From Aralia elata (lineage: Eukaryota; Streptophyta; Magnoliopsida; Apiales; Araliaceae), in assembly GCA_034770075.1 (NCBI GenBank), contig CM068385.1:60452980-60516979 (forward strand): a DNA stretch of 64,000 bases. The letters run 5' to 3'. Positions 42,069 through 54,287 of this stretch are shown here, piece after piece. The notes under the pieces were generated by a model. It saw only the letters and a list, made by a program, of their open reading frames with translations, searched no databases and was not told the origin of the DNA. Made by a program: the position numbers and the translations under genes. Positions within the stretch are counted from its first letter, which is position 1; the number at the start of each line of letters is the position of its first letter.

Positions 42069-44984
42069 CTAGATACAAACCCGCGCGTTGCGGCGGGATT
42101 ATTCATTTTGTTACTAATAAGTATGTATGTTTAATTAATAAATTAAATTATAATAAAAAGATGGTAGTTTTGACCCACGGGTTGACAGTAAATTCATGTT
42201 TTTCATTATTTTCTGACATGTATGGCTTATGGTTGATTTCCCCAATTTTTGAAAACACGATCCTTGCATATAGACAAACATGAATCAGACAATTTTGTAA
42301 CGTGTACTACATATTATATCTCATGTTGACATAATTACATATATCATGGTAAAATCGAAATTAAAAAACTAAGATTTTTCGTTAATGTTAGGGTTTGAGA
42401 GATAAAATGAAAGATGTGAAAATACCTAAATGTGTGCAAAATTAATCTTCTGAGCGGGTTATGGAGTTCCTCGAGTACACAAAAATCTATCCACTTTCAA
42501 TCTTTGAAATTCGATCTTTGGGAGGAGTGAGTGTATTAGAATGGAGTTCCTCCAAGTAAAAGATTATTGTGTTAGCAAAAAAGTAATAAAATTTGTTAGT
42601 AGTACAAAAAAGAAAAATAAAAGAAGCAAAGTAATATTATTGTATAGCAGAAAAGTATAATATTATTTTTTAATTTGAATAAAAGAATACTTGTGTTGTG
42701 CTAATCACGGATAAATAGCAGTAGTAGACTAAAAAAAAGAAATATAGCAGTAGTAGGTTAAAAGAATATATGTGTTGTGGTAATCACGGATAAATAGCAG
42801 TAGTAGGCTAAAGAAAAGAAATATAATAGTAGTAGGCTAAAAGAATACCTGTGTTGTGCTAATCACAGATAAATAGTAATAGTAGGCTAAAGAAAAGAAA
42901 TATAGCAGTAGTAGGCTAAAAAAATATTTGTGTTGTGCTAATCACGGATAAATAGCAATAGTAGGCTAAAGAAAAGAAATATAGCAGCAGTAGGCTAAAA
43001 GAATTCTTGTGTTGTGATAATGACTGATAAAAGATTATGTAAACTTTTATAGGTGAAAGTTATAACGTTTTGATATACAACAATAGTAGGATGAAGAAGA
43101 CAAATTGTGATAATAATGGATTAAATTATGTTTTATTTATTAGTTCTCCTAATTTTAATAGGATTCAAATCTCCAAGTTTTAATAAGATTTAAATTACTA
43201 AAATTTTAAAATGCAGTTATATAAATTAGTGTATATATGTGTATATTTTAAATTATTAAAATATTAAAATGCAGTTAAAAGTTTTAAATTTTAAAATTTT
43301 AAATTAGTGTATATCTGTGTATATCTTAAATTATTAAAATATTTAAATTAGTGTATATCCACCCCAATTAGTGTATATCCACCCCAATTATTTTTAGATA
43401 AAATTTTAAAATGCAGTTACAGATAAAAGATATATATTGTTTGGTACTTGAAGTGCAACCAGTGATGTATATCTGTATTTATTTTAAAAGTTTTAAATTA
43501 TTAAAATTTTAAAATGCAGTTAAAGATAAAAGATATATATTGTTTGGTTCTCGCTCAAACCAACTCCTCAATGCATCAGTTTATGCACTTTTAGGGGAAA
43601 TTAAACGAATATTATTTTAAAAATATTAGGTTAAAGAAAACAAAATGTAACAAATATGTATAAAATTAGTTTAGATTTGTAGTGATTTTAGGATATTGAA
43701 AAAAATTAAGGATATTATGGAATTTAAATAGTATAGAAATTATATTACCCTAATATTTTTTTAGTATAAATTGTTTAATTTATTGTGTAAGATTAAAATA
43801 ATTAAAAATAATTTTTAAATATGTAGATTAGTTTAATTATGAGGTTAAAGAAATATGTTAGTGGGATGTGTATTTGATAGTAATTGGGTTAAAGATATAG
43901 GTATGGTGTATTTGGGATTTGTAAAATCAACATATTAATGTGTTTGGATTATTATATATTTTATTTAAAAATATTAAGTTGTCATAGTAATTTGTTATGT
44001 GTAAGTCAACTGCAATTTAGTATATATAATAGATTCTAACCTTAACTAATAGATATAATAAAAAATAGAGAGTAATAATTATAATATAAATATTTTTTGG
44101 GTGATTTTATGAGATATTATTTGATATCTGTTCAAAAATCAAATTATTGGATAATATCATATATTTTTATGTTCGAGTTATCTGCAAAAATGGATAATAA
44201 AAAAAATTCAAAAGTCCAAACTCAAGCGTTGTGACGGGGTGTTATTTAGTTTGTTGATTATAAATTTATATTTTATGAAATAACCCTTAATATACTTGTT
44301 TCTTGTTTGATAATCTGAGACTGTAATATTTTTTTAAGACGGTATTTTTAAATTAACATTGATTGATTATAGTACCTATTAATAATTAAATATTAATTAT
44401 GTAATTGTTTAATTACAATGTAATTATTATAAGTCTTTCGCACATGAGAAAAATTAATGTACAGAAAAAAATTATAAAAATAAGATAGTACTCAATCAAT
44501 ATAACTAAATAAAAATTATCCCAACGATTTAAAATAATACGATCATAAAATAAGAATATCAGTTTAGATTTTTAGGGTGAGAATGAAGTTAAATATCAGT
44601 TTAGATTTTTAGGGTGAGAATAAAATTTAAAAAAAAATTGAAAAATTTTAGACGTGAAAATTATATGTAAATTAAATTCAATAGTTCAATTTATGATTTT
44701 TATGTTATAATATTGAGAAATTAAATTAGTTGGTAATATTAGAATAGTTTAAATTTTAGATTTTTTTTATATTGGTAGTTTTTAAAAGTTGGATATAAAT
44801 TTATATTACAGATTGTTGTTTGAGCATGTATAATATTGCAGGAGAGGTAATGCATTTTAATATGTATAATAGATAATAGATAATAGATTGAGGAGCATTA
44901 ATGAGGCATGACAAGTGTTGAGTTGTGGGATTGACAAATGTCATGATGTGGTGATGTTAACTGCGTTTTAGTATAATTAATAGA
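42069..44984 (-). mobile_element. Non-autonomous Helitron
   Basis: On the minus strand it begins TCTATTAATTATAC and ends CTAG (CTRR type). A GC-rich hairpin sequence (CCCGCC...GCGGG, 42080-42097) lies seven bases inside the 3' end. It sits between A and T with no target duplication, as Helitrons do. The uninterrupted site is seen in the copia-1, copia-A and copia-B LTRs (TCTAATTTGCATTA or one-base variants). No Rep/helicase coding remains. It contains an ~80-base tandem repeat (about 42,683-43,030) and internal sequences resembling further Helitron ends. Confidence 0.85.
42683..43035. repeat. ~80-base tandem repeat inside the Helitron
   Basis: Units begin at about 42683, 42763, 42842, 42922 and 43001 (the last partial). 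Each contains TGTTGTG, TAATCACGGATAAATAG and two GTAGTAGGCTAAA blocks. Units differ by a few bases. Confidence 0.9.
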
Positions 44985-45036
44985 TTTGTATTATTTAGAG
45001 TTGTGCTTTTGAGAATCGAAATACGTATAATTAATT

Positions 45037-45843
45037 TTCTAAGGAGACAAGGGAGGACATCATGGATTCATTCTGTAAGGGGATGGAGGATTATTGGATG
45101 TAACTACAAAACATCTCTAAGGCGCAAAAGGAGCAAAATCATGTGAGAGAGGAAGAAGATGGAATATAATATGCAGTCCAAGGAGAATTGTTAGGTTCTA
45201 GTGTACATGATGAAGTCCATGAAGATCTAATGCTTGTACAAAATGATTGTGATCAAGAGGAAGAAAGCGACAAAGAGACATTGATCAAGAGAGAGAAAAA
45301 GAAAAGATTGAAAAGAGTGAGGAAGAAAACAAAAGAGAGATTGAGAAAAATGAGAATGAAAAAAATAAAGAGATTGAAAATATAGGACTACAGAATGTCT
45401 TTCTTCATGACAAAGGATACTATATTTTCAAATTTCAGTCGGTGACGAATCGCAACAAGATCCTTACTTCTGGCCCTTGGCACTTTATATCGAAAGTTAT
45501 TGCTTACAGCCTTGGAGGGAAGGAGTGGAATTCTCAAAAACTGACCGTGATAAATTTCCAGTCTGGGTCAAATTTAGCAATATTCCCCTCTCTTACTGGT
45601 CTGCTGAGGGCATAAGTTATATTGCTAGTGGCATTGGCAAGCCTCTCTTTACTGACGAGTTGACCTCTAAGCTTAGCCTCATAAATTATGCCAGAGTTTG
45701 CATTGAAGTGGATGCTTCGTTCTCCTTTCCTTCATCCTTTAATGTGATTGTAATGAATGAAGATTCATCTGAGGATACAGTGATGCCCATAGATATTGAA
45801 TATCAAAGTAGGCCTCCTTCTTGCCCAAGTTGTAAAGTATTTG
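45037..45843 (+). pseudogene. LINE ORF1 fragment (DUF4283-type), frameshifted
   Basis: The 5' part reads MDSFCKGMEDYW with stops, then a Glu/Lys-rich charged stretch (45,188-45,385). DUF4283 sequence follows across a frameshift at about 45,480: NKILTSGPWHFISK in one frame and VWVKFSNIPLSYWSAEGISY and GKPLFTDELTSKL in another. It ends at CPSCKVF, just before the zinc knuckle that normally follows, where gypsy-2 LTR sequence begins. DUF4283 proteins are the nucleic-acid-binding ORF1 of many plant L1-type LINEs. Endonuclease and reverse transcriptase are absent. Broken by frameshift, stops and truncation. Confidence 0.8.
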
Positions 45844-47561
45844 ACATAAATTTCATTAATAATTTAATTTAATTAAATATTAATGATAATAAATTATTTA
45901 ACAATTATATTAAATAAATAATTTTAAAAAAATATTATATTAAGGTACTAAAATTATTATAAATGATAAATAAATCATTTAAATAATATACTAATTTTCT
46001 AAAATTATTATAAATGATAAATAAATCATTTAAATAATATTCTAAAATTTTAAAATTATTATAAATGATAAATAAATCATTTAAATAATATACTAAAATT
46101 CTAAAAATGTTATAAATGATAATTAAATCATTTAAAAATATTACTAAGCTTGTGAAAATTATTTAAAAATAATATTAAGCTTCTAAAAATATTATACATG
46201 ATAATTAAATTTTCTAAGTTAATATTTAAGCTTTTAAATAGAGTTTTATTGATAAACCTACGTGTTTAATTGTCTAAATAACGCAATCGAAGGGCCGAAT
46301 CAACGCCGAACCTTAACGATACTTGACTAGTTCTATTCGATACGTGTTATTATAAATTCTAACGCTTATTATTGATATAAATAGACATAAATAGACTACA
46401 CAACGTAGATAGATAGCGTAAACTAAACGTACTACGCACATGCAAGTCTCCAAACCTTGTTACCTTTATGCAAGTCTTATACATCTTGCCATCAATTGTT
46501 GTGAAGTTATTGCTTCTTGATTCAGCATAACTTAAGAAATGAATTATTATTCATATATTGTTTATCTGAGCATAAATTATTGTGTCAAGCCAAATTGTTT
46601 GGTACGACATCTTATATTGAGTATACAAACACCCTATATGGGTTGTTATGGTCGATAATATATTGCCATCAAGTGCATGTTGGGCACGATTAAGATGGTA
46701 TGCATACTCCTAGGATATCGAATAGGCTGATCCCCTATAAGATATCTGAACAAAGCTTTTCTAAGTCATTGAAGACTAATAGAACTGGTTGAAACACATG
46801 GTTCGTGTATTGAACCCTCAGTTAGGCAAAGCTTTTGAAATTCTTTCAAATCAAATACATTGTGTTTACATTTTTGAAATAAACTTGCTGAGCATTCTGT
46901 AGCTTATCCTTGCATAAACTTTCCTTTGCAGTTTTAAATGGTAATCCCGGAACTTCAAGGATGAACAATGGAAAGAGGCAGTGTTAATTAGTGTTATCTT
47001 ACTGTTTTAAGAAATTTAAGTCTTATAATACTTTGTTGTAATAAGAACATGGTATTGAGAATGATGTAATCAAACTTAAGGTTATGAAATATATTATCAT
47101 CTTTTGTTATATCGATTGCGTTATATTTACATTTTTAGATAAGTTAGAAAGTAGCATTTGATTTAGTACAGTATCCATTTGAACTATTCATCTGAATGAG
47201 GGTATTTAAATAATATTGGGAGTTCTGTAAGCACTGATGTTACACTTAATGAGCGCCGGTAAGGTGCCACCTTTACCGGAATGCGCCCCTCGGTTCCAAG
47301 AACAATCTTATCATTAATACTGTGAATGCCAGATAGATAGGAAATATCGATATAAAAGAGATATCCATAAGATATGAATCTATATATCCAAGTGAGGGTA
47401 TCCAAACACAGTTAACGTTCTGACGAGAACAATTATCTGTTATGGGATACTGTGAACCTTGAATAGATAGAAGTTATATATTATGGAATATTTATAGTTG
47501 AATAGTTTCACGTGAGCACCAAATCTGCTACAGGGAGTGTAGAGAATTTCGGGGCTTCACA
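45842..47561 (+). repeat. gypsy-2 5' LTR
   Basis: The 3' edge (TTCACA) is clear from the adjacent primer-binding site. The 5' edge is put at TGACATAAAT (45,842) where LINE homology ends, but it may be truncated. Features shared with the gypsy-1 LTR: AGGCTGATCCCCT (46,729-46,741), a hairpin at 46889-46906 and an acceptor-like TTTCCTTTGCAG ending at about 46,931. The left third contains AT-rich repeats with near-identical ATAAATGATAAATAAATCAT units at about 45,957-46,135. Confidence 0.75.
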
Positions 47562-47727
47562 AGTTGGTATTAGAGCTGTAATTATAGCTCTAAGGTAGAG
47601 GTACCTTAGGATATAGTTTTTGAGTCCGTAAAATACTTAATTACACATGAAATAACCTTAAAAGCTTTATATTTTATGTGTAAACCTGCTGTACTATAAT
47701 ACTAAATAAGTAAAATTCGTGTGTAGG

Positions 47728-50700
47728 ATGGCAGAGCGTGCTTGGGAAGACCTTTCAGTATTAGATATACCTATGGGAGAGTCTGAGACAGATAGTGAAC
47801 CAGAGAAAGAGCCGATAGAGATATATCCAGCACTAGGATCACCAGAGAAGGATCCTGAGGAGGAAGAACTCTTACATGATCAAGAGATATTAGAGGTAGA
47901 AGAGGCTAAAGATCCGATAGCTGGTCAGTTGATAGATCCCGAGGAGGAGGTTGGAGCTAGGCAGATGATGAGTGTAGACAGGCATGAGAAAATAGTTACA
48001 GGATTAGTACAACAGTCAAGAGATGACATAGAGGCTGCTAACTTTAGGGCATTTATAGCCGAGGGTTTACTGGAGGCAGAGAGGGGTTCTACTCGCCGAT
48101 TGGGACATTACTATAGAGTACTCAAAATGAAAAGCAAGATGTACAAGTGCAGTTAGATCGAGTTGTTCAAGGGTGTGACAACCCGGATTTTCAGAAATTA
48201 TTAAATAAGAATTTAGCAAATAAAATTATTATTATGAGATGTTTTGAGTTTGAGTTTGAGTATGTGTATATATGTGATGTGTATTGTGAAATATGTGATT
48301 TGGTGTGAAGAGAATTATATATTCATGTATTTGGAAAAAAGAGATTTAATAGTTAATTAAACTATTGAAGAAATTAAATGAAATTGTTATGAAAAGGAAT
48401 TAGCTGAATAATATTAGTTAATTTAATTAATTAAAATTATATTATGAGTTAATATAATTTGATGGTTTTGCCTTGTGGGCAAAGAATATTATTATGAACT
48501 AAGTTTTATTAATAATGAATTGATGAGAATATAATTGTTTTAATAAATGAGAGATTAAAATGTATTACATATAAACGTAATATGTTAATGTAGTAAGATT
48601 GTGAGTTTCGTAAATATTTAAAATATTTATCGAATAAAATAAATATTTTTATTGGGATGTTTATTTAATAAATATTTGATGAAAATTATTGTGGAAGTAT
48701 TTATTTAAGTATGATGATATTAAGTAAATTGATGATAAACAATTTTATAATTGGTGCGTATTTTTACTACGCTAAAGGAATGGTAATGTTCTAATTTAAT
48801 TAAATAATTAAATTAGAAGATGAATGATTTATTAAATAAAATAATTTATTTAATAAAATTATAATTTGGCTAAATTGAATTATAATTTTATTAGTAAGGT
48901 TTAATTAGGCATATTAAGAAAATAAGTTTAATTAAATTAAGTGTGATATTTGTGTATCATATAATAAGAAGAATAATAAATAAAATGAAGTTTAAATTGG
49001 GTTTAACCAAACAAGGTCTTGAGACTCTTGGTTTTTGTAATTGACAAATTAAAACAAAATACGTTAATATATTCATCAGTTAAGGGGTTGTCAGCTTTAT
49101 TTTTGAAATGGCTGAGAAAAAGAGAAATTGAGAAAGATTGAGAGAAATCCTCTATGATTTTGAGAGAAAGTTTGAGAACTCAAAGAAGAAGAAGAAGAAG
49201 AAGGAATCAAGCAAATTCTAGCCATCTAGCTAATTAAAGGTAAGTTTTCTAAGTTTCTAAGTTCTTAGTTTATGTTCTAAGTTCTCTGTATAAAATCAAT
49301 TTGACTGTGTGATGGATATATATGTTATTAGGTATGTATAATCTGTTATACATATCATCTATAATGGATTGTGTAGTAATCAAATTCAAATAATAGGAAA
49401 ATTAGACTTTTGGTTTACTGTATACCAAGAATTTAATTTTTAGTTTACTGTATATTGAACGGTATACTCTAGTGGCCAAAATTGAGTATGAAATCATGTT
49501 TAAAGTCTTAAATTGATGATGGATGTTTCTAGCAAGTTGAATGAATTAAATTGGTTAAAAAACGAATTCGTGGTGAACGATTTCGCTAAACATGTTAAAA
49601 CATGAAAATTTGGTATGAGCTCTGAAATTGGGTCATTAGAATGGTTTGTTAATGTTTATGAAAGATGTATGTAGTAATTGATGTTGTAAAATCGAAGAGA
49701 AGATTGGTTTTGGTTATCTGGTATAATAAGTTAACATCTAAGAAGCATGTTCGAAAGATTTGAGAATTAAGTTCTGCGAAAACAGAACCTGTGTGCGTCT
49801 GAACCCGCGCTGGTCTACAATAATGTTAAGATGATTTATTTAAAATGTGAGTTTCTGGGCACGAGTACTTGAGTTATTTATACTCTATTATATACCATAT
49901 ATGACTTTTAGTCTAACGATGAAGGTATTGGCATAGCTAAGCTAGAATTGACAAGAGTTTTTAAAAGAGGAATTAAGTTATTTTGAAAGATAAAACTTGT
50001 CATGTTTGTAAAAGATTCTAAATCTGGATTTAAGTTCCCAAAATTTTTGAATATTATGTTGGTTATTAAATGACCTTGGATTGATAATGGTTGAACAGAG
50101 TTAGAAATAACTCAGTCTGAGCTTTTATAGGAGCAGCACGGCCGCGCCACTCCTAAGCTTATTCTTAGCGCGGTCGCGCCGTGCTGCAGAGTTCCCAAGA
50201 AGCTTTGTTTGTTAAACCAAGCTTTGGGGCATGTGTGTTTAAGTCCTATAAGTAAGAATACATGTCAAGTATGGTGTCTAACATGTCCAAGTATAGAATG
50301 ACTATGTCAAGCGAAGAGTGAATAAGAAATTTCTAAATAAAAACAAAGAGTTTTCGAAAATAAAAGCAAGTTAGAATGTAAATACAATTACATGACTTAT
50401 GTGTGACTAAGTATAGAATGTATCTATGATCAAGTTTGTTATGCCAAATGAAATAAGATTTGCAAGTTTCAAATGAAAACGGATAAGACAAGCTTAGGAA
50501 GAATGTAGACTATAGTTACCTTAATGGTATGACTAATTATATGTCTTGAATGTATAACTGATGTTTGGTATACGTGGTCATATGCTATGTAGGATTCGTG
50601 AAGCGCAGGTAGCGGTAGTTGTAATCAACTCGCAAGGCAAGTCTTTTAGTTCCTATTTATTATATGAACTTGATGTTTGATTTATTGAAATCTATACTGT

Positions 50701-51547
50701 AAAGAGCGTGTTGAATTGCCTATGTTTTAATATGAATTGCGAAAGTCAATATATGACTATGTTGATTGAGTAAGGAACTCAATCTTATTATATGATATGT
50801 GAGATGCAGCATGTAAGGTATGCTAGAATTAAAATATTTATGATTGTACAACTGAGCATGTTGTTTATGTGCTATGTGTTGCATGAAAACTGTTAGATTT
50901 TGCTGAGCTGTCGAGCTCATTCTTGCAAATAACCACTTTTGTAGGTTAAGGATACAAGGTAACGTTTTGTGCTGTCTGAATGGCATGAATCAGATATAAT
51001 GCATGAAGATCAAATGTTTAACTTAAATTTATATTTTTGAACCATGATTAAGGTTTTGGATAATGTATTTGATGATGTATTAAATGTAACAGATGTTAAG
51101 TTATAAAATTTGTATTGACTTGTAATTTAATTTTTATCCGATGTATAAAGGGTATTGAATCTAGAAGTAAGTTTATTTTAATTATAACTCTGACGAAATG
51201 AATCATTAAGTAAATATGATTCTAGAGTATGTAAATGATTAAAGGTTATGATTCAGGGAAAACAAAGAAAGAAAACTGAAAAGTTTAAAATTATTCCGCA
51301 TTTTATTAAGTTTAACATTGAATAATGTTGTAAAGTCAGAATGAGGATGTATTATTAACGACCGATGTGGAGAGTTGGATTGTTCAGAATTTGGGGTCGT
51401 TACAAAGGGTGTCGTAACTCATTCGACGACTTAGAGCGCCGAGTGATTAGATATCCAGTAGAAGAGAAGAAGGTGGACTATCTGATAGATCGATCAGTGG
51501 TATACCATATGGTCCAGGATGCCTATGATGAGGCGCGTGGTCGTTAA
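47728..51547 (+). pseudogene. gypsy-2 extra ORF, split by a solo LTR
   Basis: The first part starts at ATG 47728 (MAERAWEDLS), right after an acceptor-like GTGTGTAG, and is strongly acidic like the gypsy-1 ORF. A TAG at 48154-48156 ends it, 13 bases before the solo LTR target site. The second part resumes at 51,405 and ends at 51,547 (RSVVYHMVQDAYDEARGR). Apart from the start and the acidic character, sequence similarity to the gypsy-1 ORF is low by eye. Position, splice-like context and start motif (MA-D/E-RA) argue for a common origin. Confidence 0.65.
48174..51404 (+). mobile_element. Solo LTR of a third Ty3/gypsy family
   Basis: Bounded by TGTGACAACCCGG and GGGTCGTTACA with AAGGG on both sides (48169-48173, 51405-51409), so an LTR of 3,231 bases without any internal region. 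It presumably arose by LTR-LTR recombination after insertion. Inside: a GC-rich inverted repeat (50133-50142 with 50178-50187), a hairpin TGAGCT-GTCG-AGCTCA (50904-50919) and an acceptor-like CACTTTTGTAG ending near 50,944. A GAAGAAGAAG repeat lies at about 49,185-49,203. The small frames inside are not credible genes. Confidence 0.9.
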
Positions 51548-51768
51548 GTATGGTATAGTACTTAGGTTTACTTTCAGTAGTGTGTACTATGAAAATTTTA
51601 GTTGTAAATAGGGAATCCTTTGTACTAACTAGTGGTAGTAAACCCACTAGTCAGATATGTAAACTTTCAGTATGTAATATACAAGTTATGTTTATAAAAA
51701 TCAAGTTGTTAACTCTGTGTGCAGTATATACTTGTATTTATACTTGTCTTTCCTTTATTTATAGAATC

Positions 51769-52868
51769 ATGACAACAAGAAGGAGAAATCAGACAGAAAG
51801 AGAGAATGAGGATAGAGAAACAAACCCTACTCAACAGTTAGTAGATATACTCTTAGGAGCCTTACAAGGTCGTCAACCAAACCAACCTAATGCAGTTACC
51901 CCATAGGGCACCGTATTCAAACACTTTGAACTTGTAGGTCCACCTGAGTTTAAAGGGACCGCAGAACCCGTTGAGGCTCAAACTTGGATTACTGAAATAA
52001 AGAAGTTCTTTATTGTAACTAATGTCAGCGAAGACCAAAAGACGGTCTTTGCCACCTTTTTCCTCAAAGGTGAGACGAATCATTGGTGGGAAACCAATAA
52101 GATTCGTGTAGGTGTAGGGATAGTTCCTTGGGATAGGTTTAAGGAACTATTCTTTGAGAATTACTTTCCCCAATCAATGCAGGATCGTATGGAGGTACAA
52201 TTCCTAGAGTTGAAACAAGGGGAGCTTACTGTATCTCAATATACAACTAAGTTTAATGAACTAGCTAGGTTTTCCCCGCATCAAGTAGATTCGGAGGCAA
52301 GGAAGACCCGGAGGTATGAGGAGGGTTTGAAACCCCAGATTCATAGTAAATTGTCGGTGTTCCAAGTAAAAACCTTCCCAAAAATTCTCGAGAAAGCTAT
52401 CATAGCTGAAAATGAGAGTGAAGCTCTATTAAAATTTCACAAGGAGAGAAAAAGTCAGACTAAAGGGGGATATTTAAAGGAGAAGCAAGTACAGGTGGGT
52501 TTAATAATAATAATAATAATAAGAGAAAGTGGGATACCACTTTTACTAATAATTTTGGGAGAAGGGGAAATAATTGTAACAATAACAATAACAACAACAG
52601 AAACAACAATAATAGGAATGACCTTTGTGTTATCTGTGGGAAGAATCATAGAGGAGCGTGTCTTAAAAAGAAGGTGACTTGTTACAAATGTGGTCAGGAG
52701 GGACATTATGCCCCTGAGTGCCCTAAACCCAATAGGAGTAGATGTTTTAATTGTGGGTCAATGGATCACATAGTTAGAAATTGCCCAAGGTCCAGGAATC
52801 AAAATGGAGGGGAAAACCAAACAACCAACAATAGCTTTAAACCAACAGTAGCAGGAACTAGAGGTTAG
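51769..52868 (+). pseudogene. gypsy-2 gag with zinc knuckles, broken
   Basis: Starts at ATG 51769 (MTTRRRNQTE) and is interrupted by TAG at 51904-51906. Gag sequence continues (FKGTAEPVEAQTWITEIKKF, then FLELKQGELTVSQYTTKFNE), closely paralleling gypsy-1. A frameshift near 52,490 falls in a region of AAT/AAC repeats. Two zinc knuckles follow in another frame: CYKCGQEGHYAPEC and CFNCGSMDHIVRNC, both with all Cys/His present, unlike the third knuckle of gypsy-1. A stop follows at 52,866. Confidence 0.85.
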
Positions 52869-52895
52869 AGTCGTCTAACCGTCAGAACATTTAAT

Positions 52896-54287
52896 ATGAC
52901 GATGAGGGATGCAGTTGCTTCACAGGACGTGGTGACTGGTATCATCCCTATCGACACTTTAAATGCATATGTGTTATTCGATTCTGGTGCTACTTGTTCA
53001 TTTGTGTCTAATAGCTTTGCTAAAAACTTGAATATGCCATGTGAAGACTTAGACATACCTTTCAGTGTAAAAACTGGGGGAATTTGACATAATTTTAGGC
53101 ATGGATTGGTTGGTTAATCATAATGCAATAATTGACTGCCATCAGAAGCGTGTAAACCTATTGACTGCATCGAAGTCAAAGGTAGTGTTCAACTGTGGTT
53201 GTTCACCTAAACGATCTCGATGTCTGACAGTAATGCAAACAGAGAGATTGCTTAGGAAGGGTTGTATGGGTTATTTGACATATATAGTAGATACTCGAAA
53301 GGAAGGGGTAAAGCTAAATCAAATACCTATAGTTAGGGAATTTCAAGATGTGTTTCTCGATGACTTACCAGGTCTTCCTCCAGATAAGGAGATCGAGTTT
53401 GTTATCGATCTTTCACCTGGTACGACGCCAGTTTCAAAGGCACCTTACAGGATGGCACCAGTTGAGTTAAAGGAGTTACTTGTGCAGTTATAGGAACTCT
53501 TAGACAAGAAGTACATACAACCGAGTGTTTCACCTTGGGGAGCACCGATGTTGTTTGTAAAGAAGAAGGATGGGACTTTGAGGTTATGTGTCGATTATCG
53601 AGAATTAAACAAGTTAACCATAAAGAACAAATATCCTTTACCAAGAATTGATGATCTGTTTGACCAGTTGAAAAGGGCCGAACACTTTTCAAAGATCGAC
53701 TTACGATCAGGTTATCATCAATTAAAAGTAAGAAAAGAAGATGTGCCGAAGACAGCGTTTAGGACACGTTATAGACATTATGAGTTTCTTATGATGTCCT
53801 TTGGATTGACGAATGCACCGGCATCATTCATGGACTTGATGAACCGAGTGTTTAAACCATGCTTAGACAAATTTGTCGTAGTGTTTATCAATGATATTTT
53901 AATATACTCGAAAACACGGGAGGAGCATGCTGAACATTTGAGGAGCGTATTGGAGATATTACGAAAGGAACAACTTTATGCAAAGTTTTCCAAGTGTGAA
54001 TTCTGGTTAGAACGAGTCCAATTCTTGGGTCATGTGATTGACAAGAATATAATCGCGGTAGATCCAGCGAAGATAGAGACGATTGTGAATTGGGAACGAC
54101 CAACAACTCCAACAGAAGTAAAAAGTTTTCTCGGTTTAGCCGGGTACTATCGGTGTTTTACACAAGATTTTTCAAAAATAGCAACCCCGCTAACCAATTT
54201 AACTCGAAAGACGGTAAAATACGTTTGGACAGATAAATGTGAAGAAAGCTTCCAAGAGTTGAAGAAGCGATTGATCATGGCCCCAAT
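52896..54287 (+). pseudogene. gypsy-2 protease and reverse transcriptase, broken and truncated
   Basis: Protease sequence LFDSGATCSFVSNSF is intact at about 52,970-53,020, but an internal deletion and frame change follow at about 53,085, losing the segment up to the MDWLVNHNAII part. Reverse transcriptase follows with a TAG at 53491-53493. The catalytic motif reads FINDILIYS, with Asn in place of the first of the paired aspartates (gypsy-1 has FIDDILVYS). The frame continues to KKRLIMAP, where the copia-A LTR begins at 54,288; the codons beyond are LTR. Not functional. Confidence 0.9.

Larger units (their letters stand above)
41770..45036 (+). repeat. copia LTR fragment, split by a Helitron
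   Basis: 41,770-42,068 and 44,985-45,036 match consecutive parts of the copia-A LTR (54,720-55,015 and on). Both ends are truncated: the left by the unclassified LTR-like sequence, the right by a LINE fragment. A small tandem duplication (TGAAATTAGAAAG) lies at about 42,031-42,057. Confidence 0.8.
45842..54287 (+). mobile_element. gypsy-2: older, degenerate Ty3/gypsy element, truncated by copia-A
   Basis: Related to gypsy-1 in order and sequence. A 5' LTR ends GGGGCTTCACA at 47,561 (start near 45,842, uncertain). A primer-binding site TGGTATTAGAGC (47565-47576) has one mismatch to tRNA-Met. Then come the extra ORF, gag, zinc knuckles, protease and reverse transcriptase. A solo LTR (48,174-51,404) splits the extra ORF. 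Pol stops at 54,287 where copia-A begins, so RNase H, integrase and the 3' LTR are not in the window. Multiple stops and frameshifts show it is old. Confidence 0.9.

Noticed and set aside
45957..46135. Regularly repeated ATAAATGATAAATAAATCAT units, considered as a CRISPR-like array
   Set aside because: Units are AT-rich, imperfect and without unique spacers of constant length, and the context is a plant LTR.
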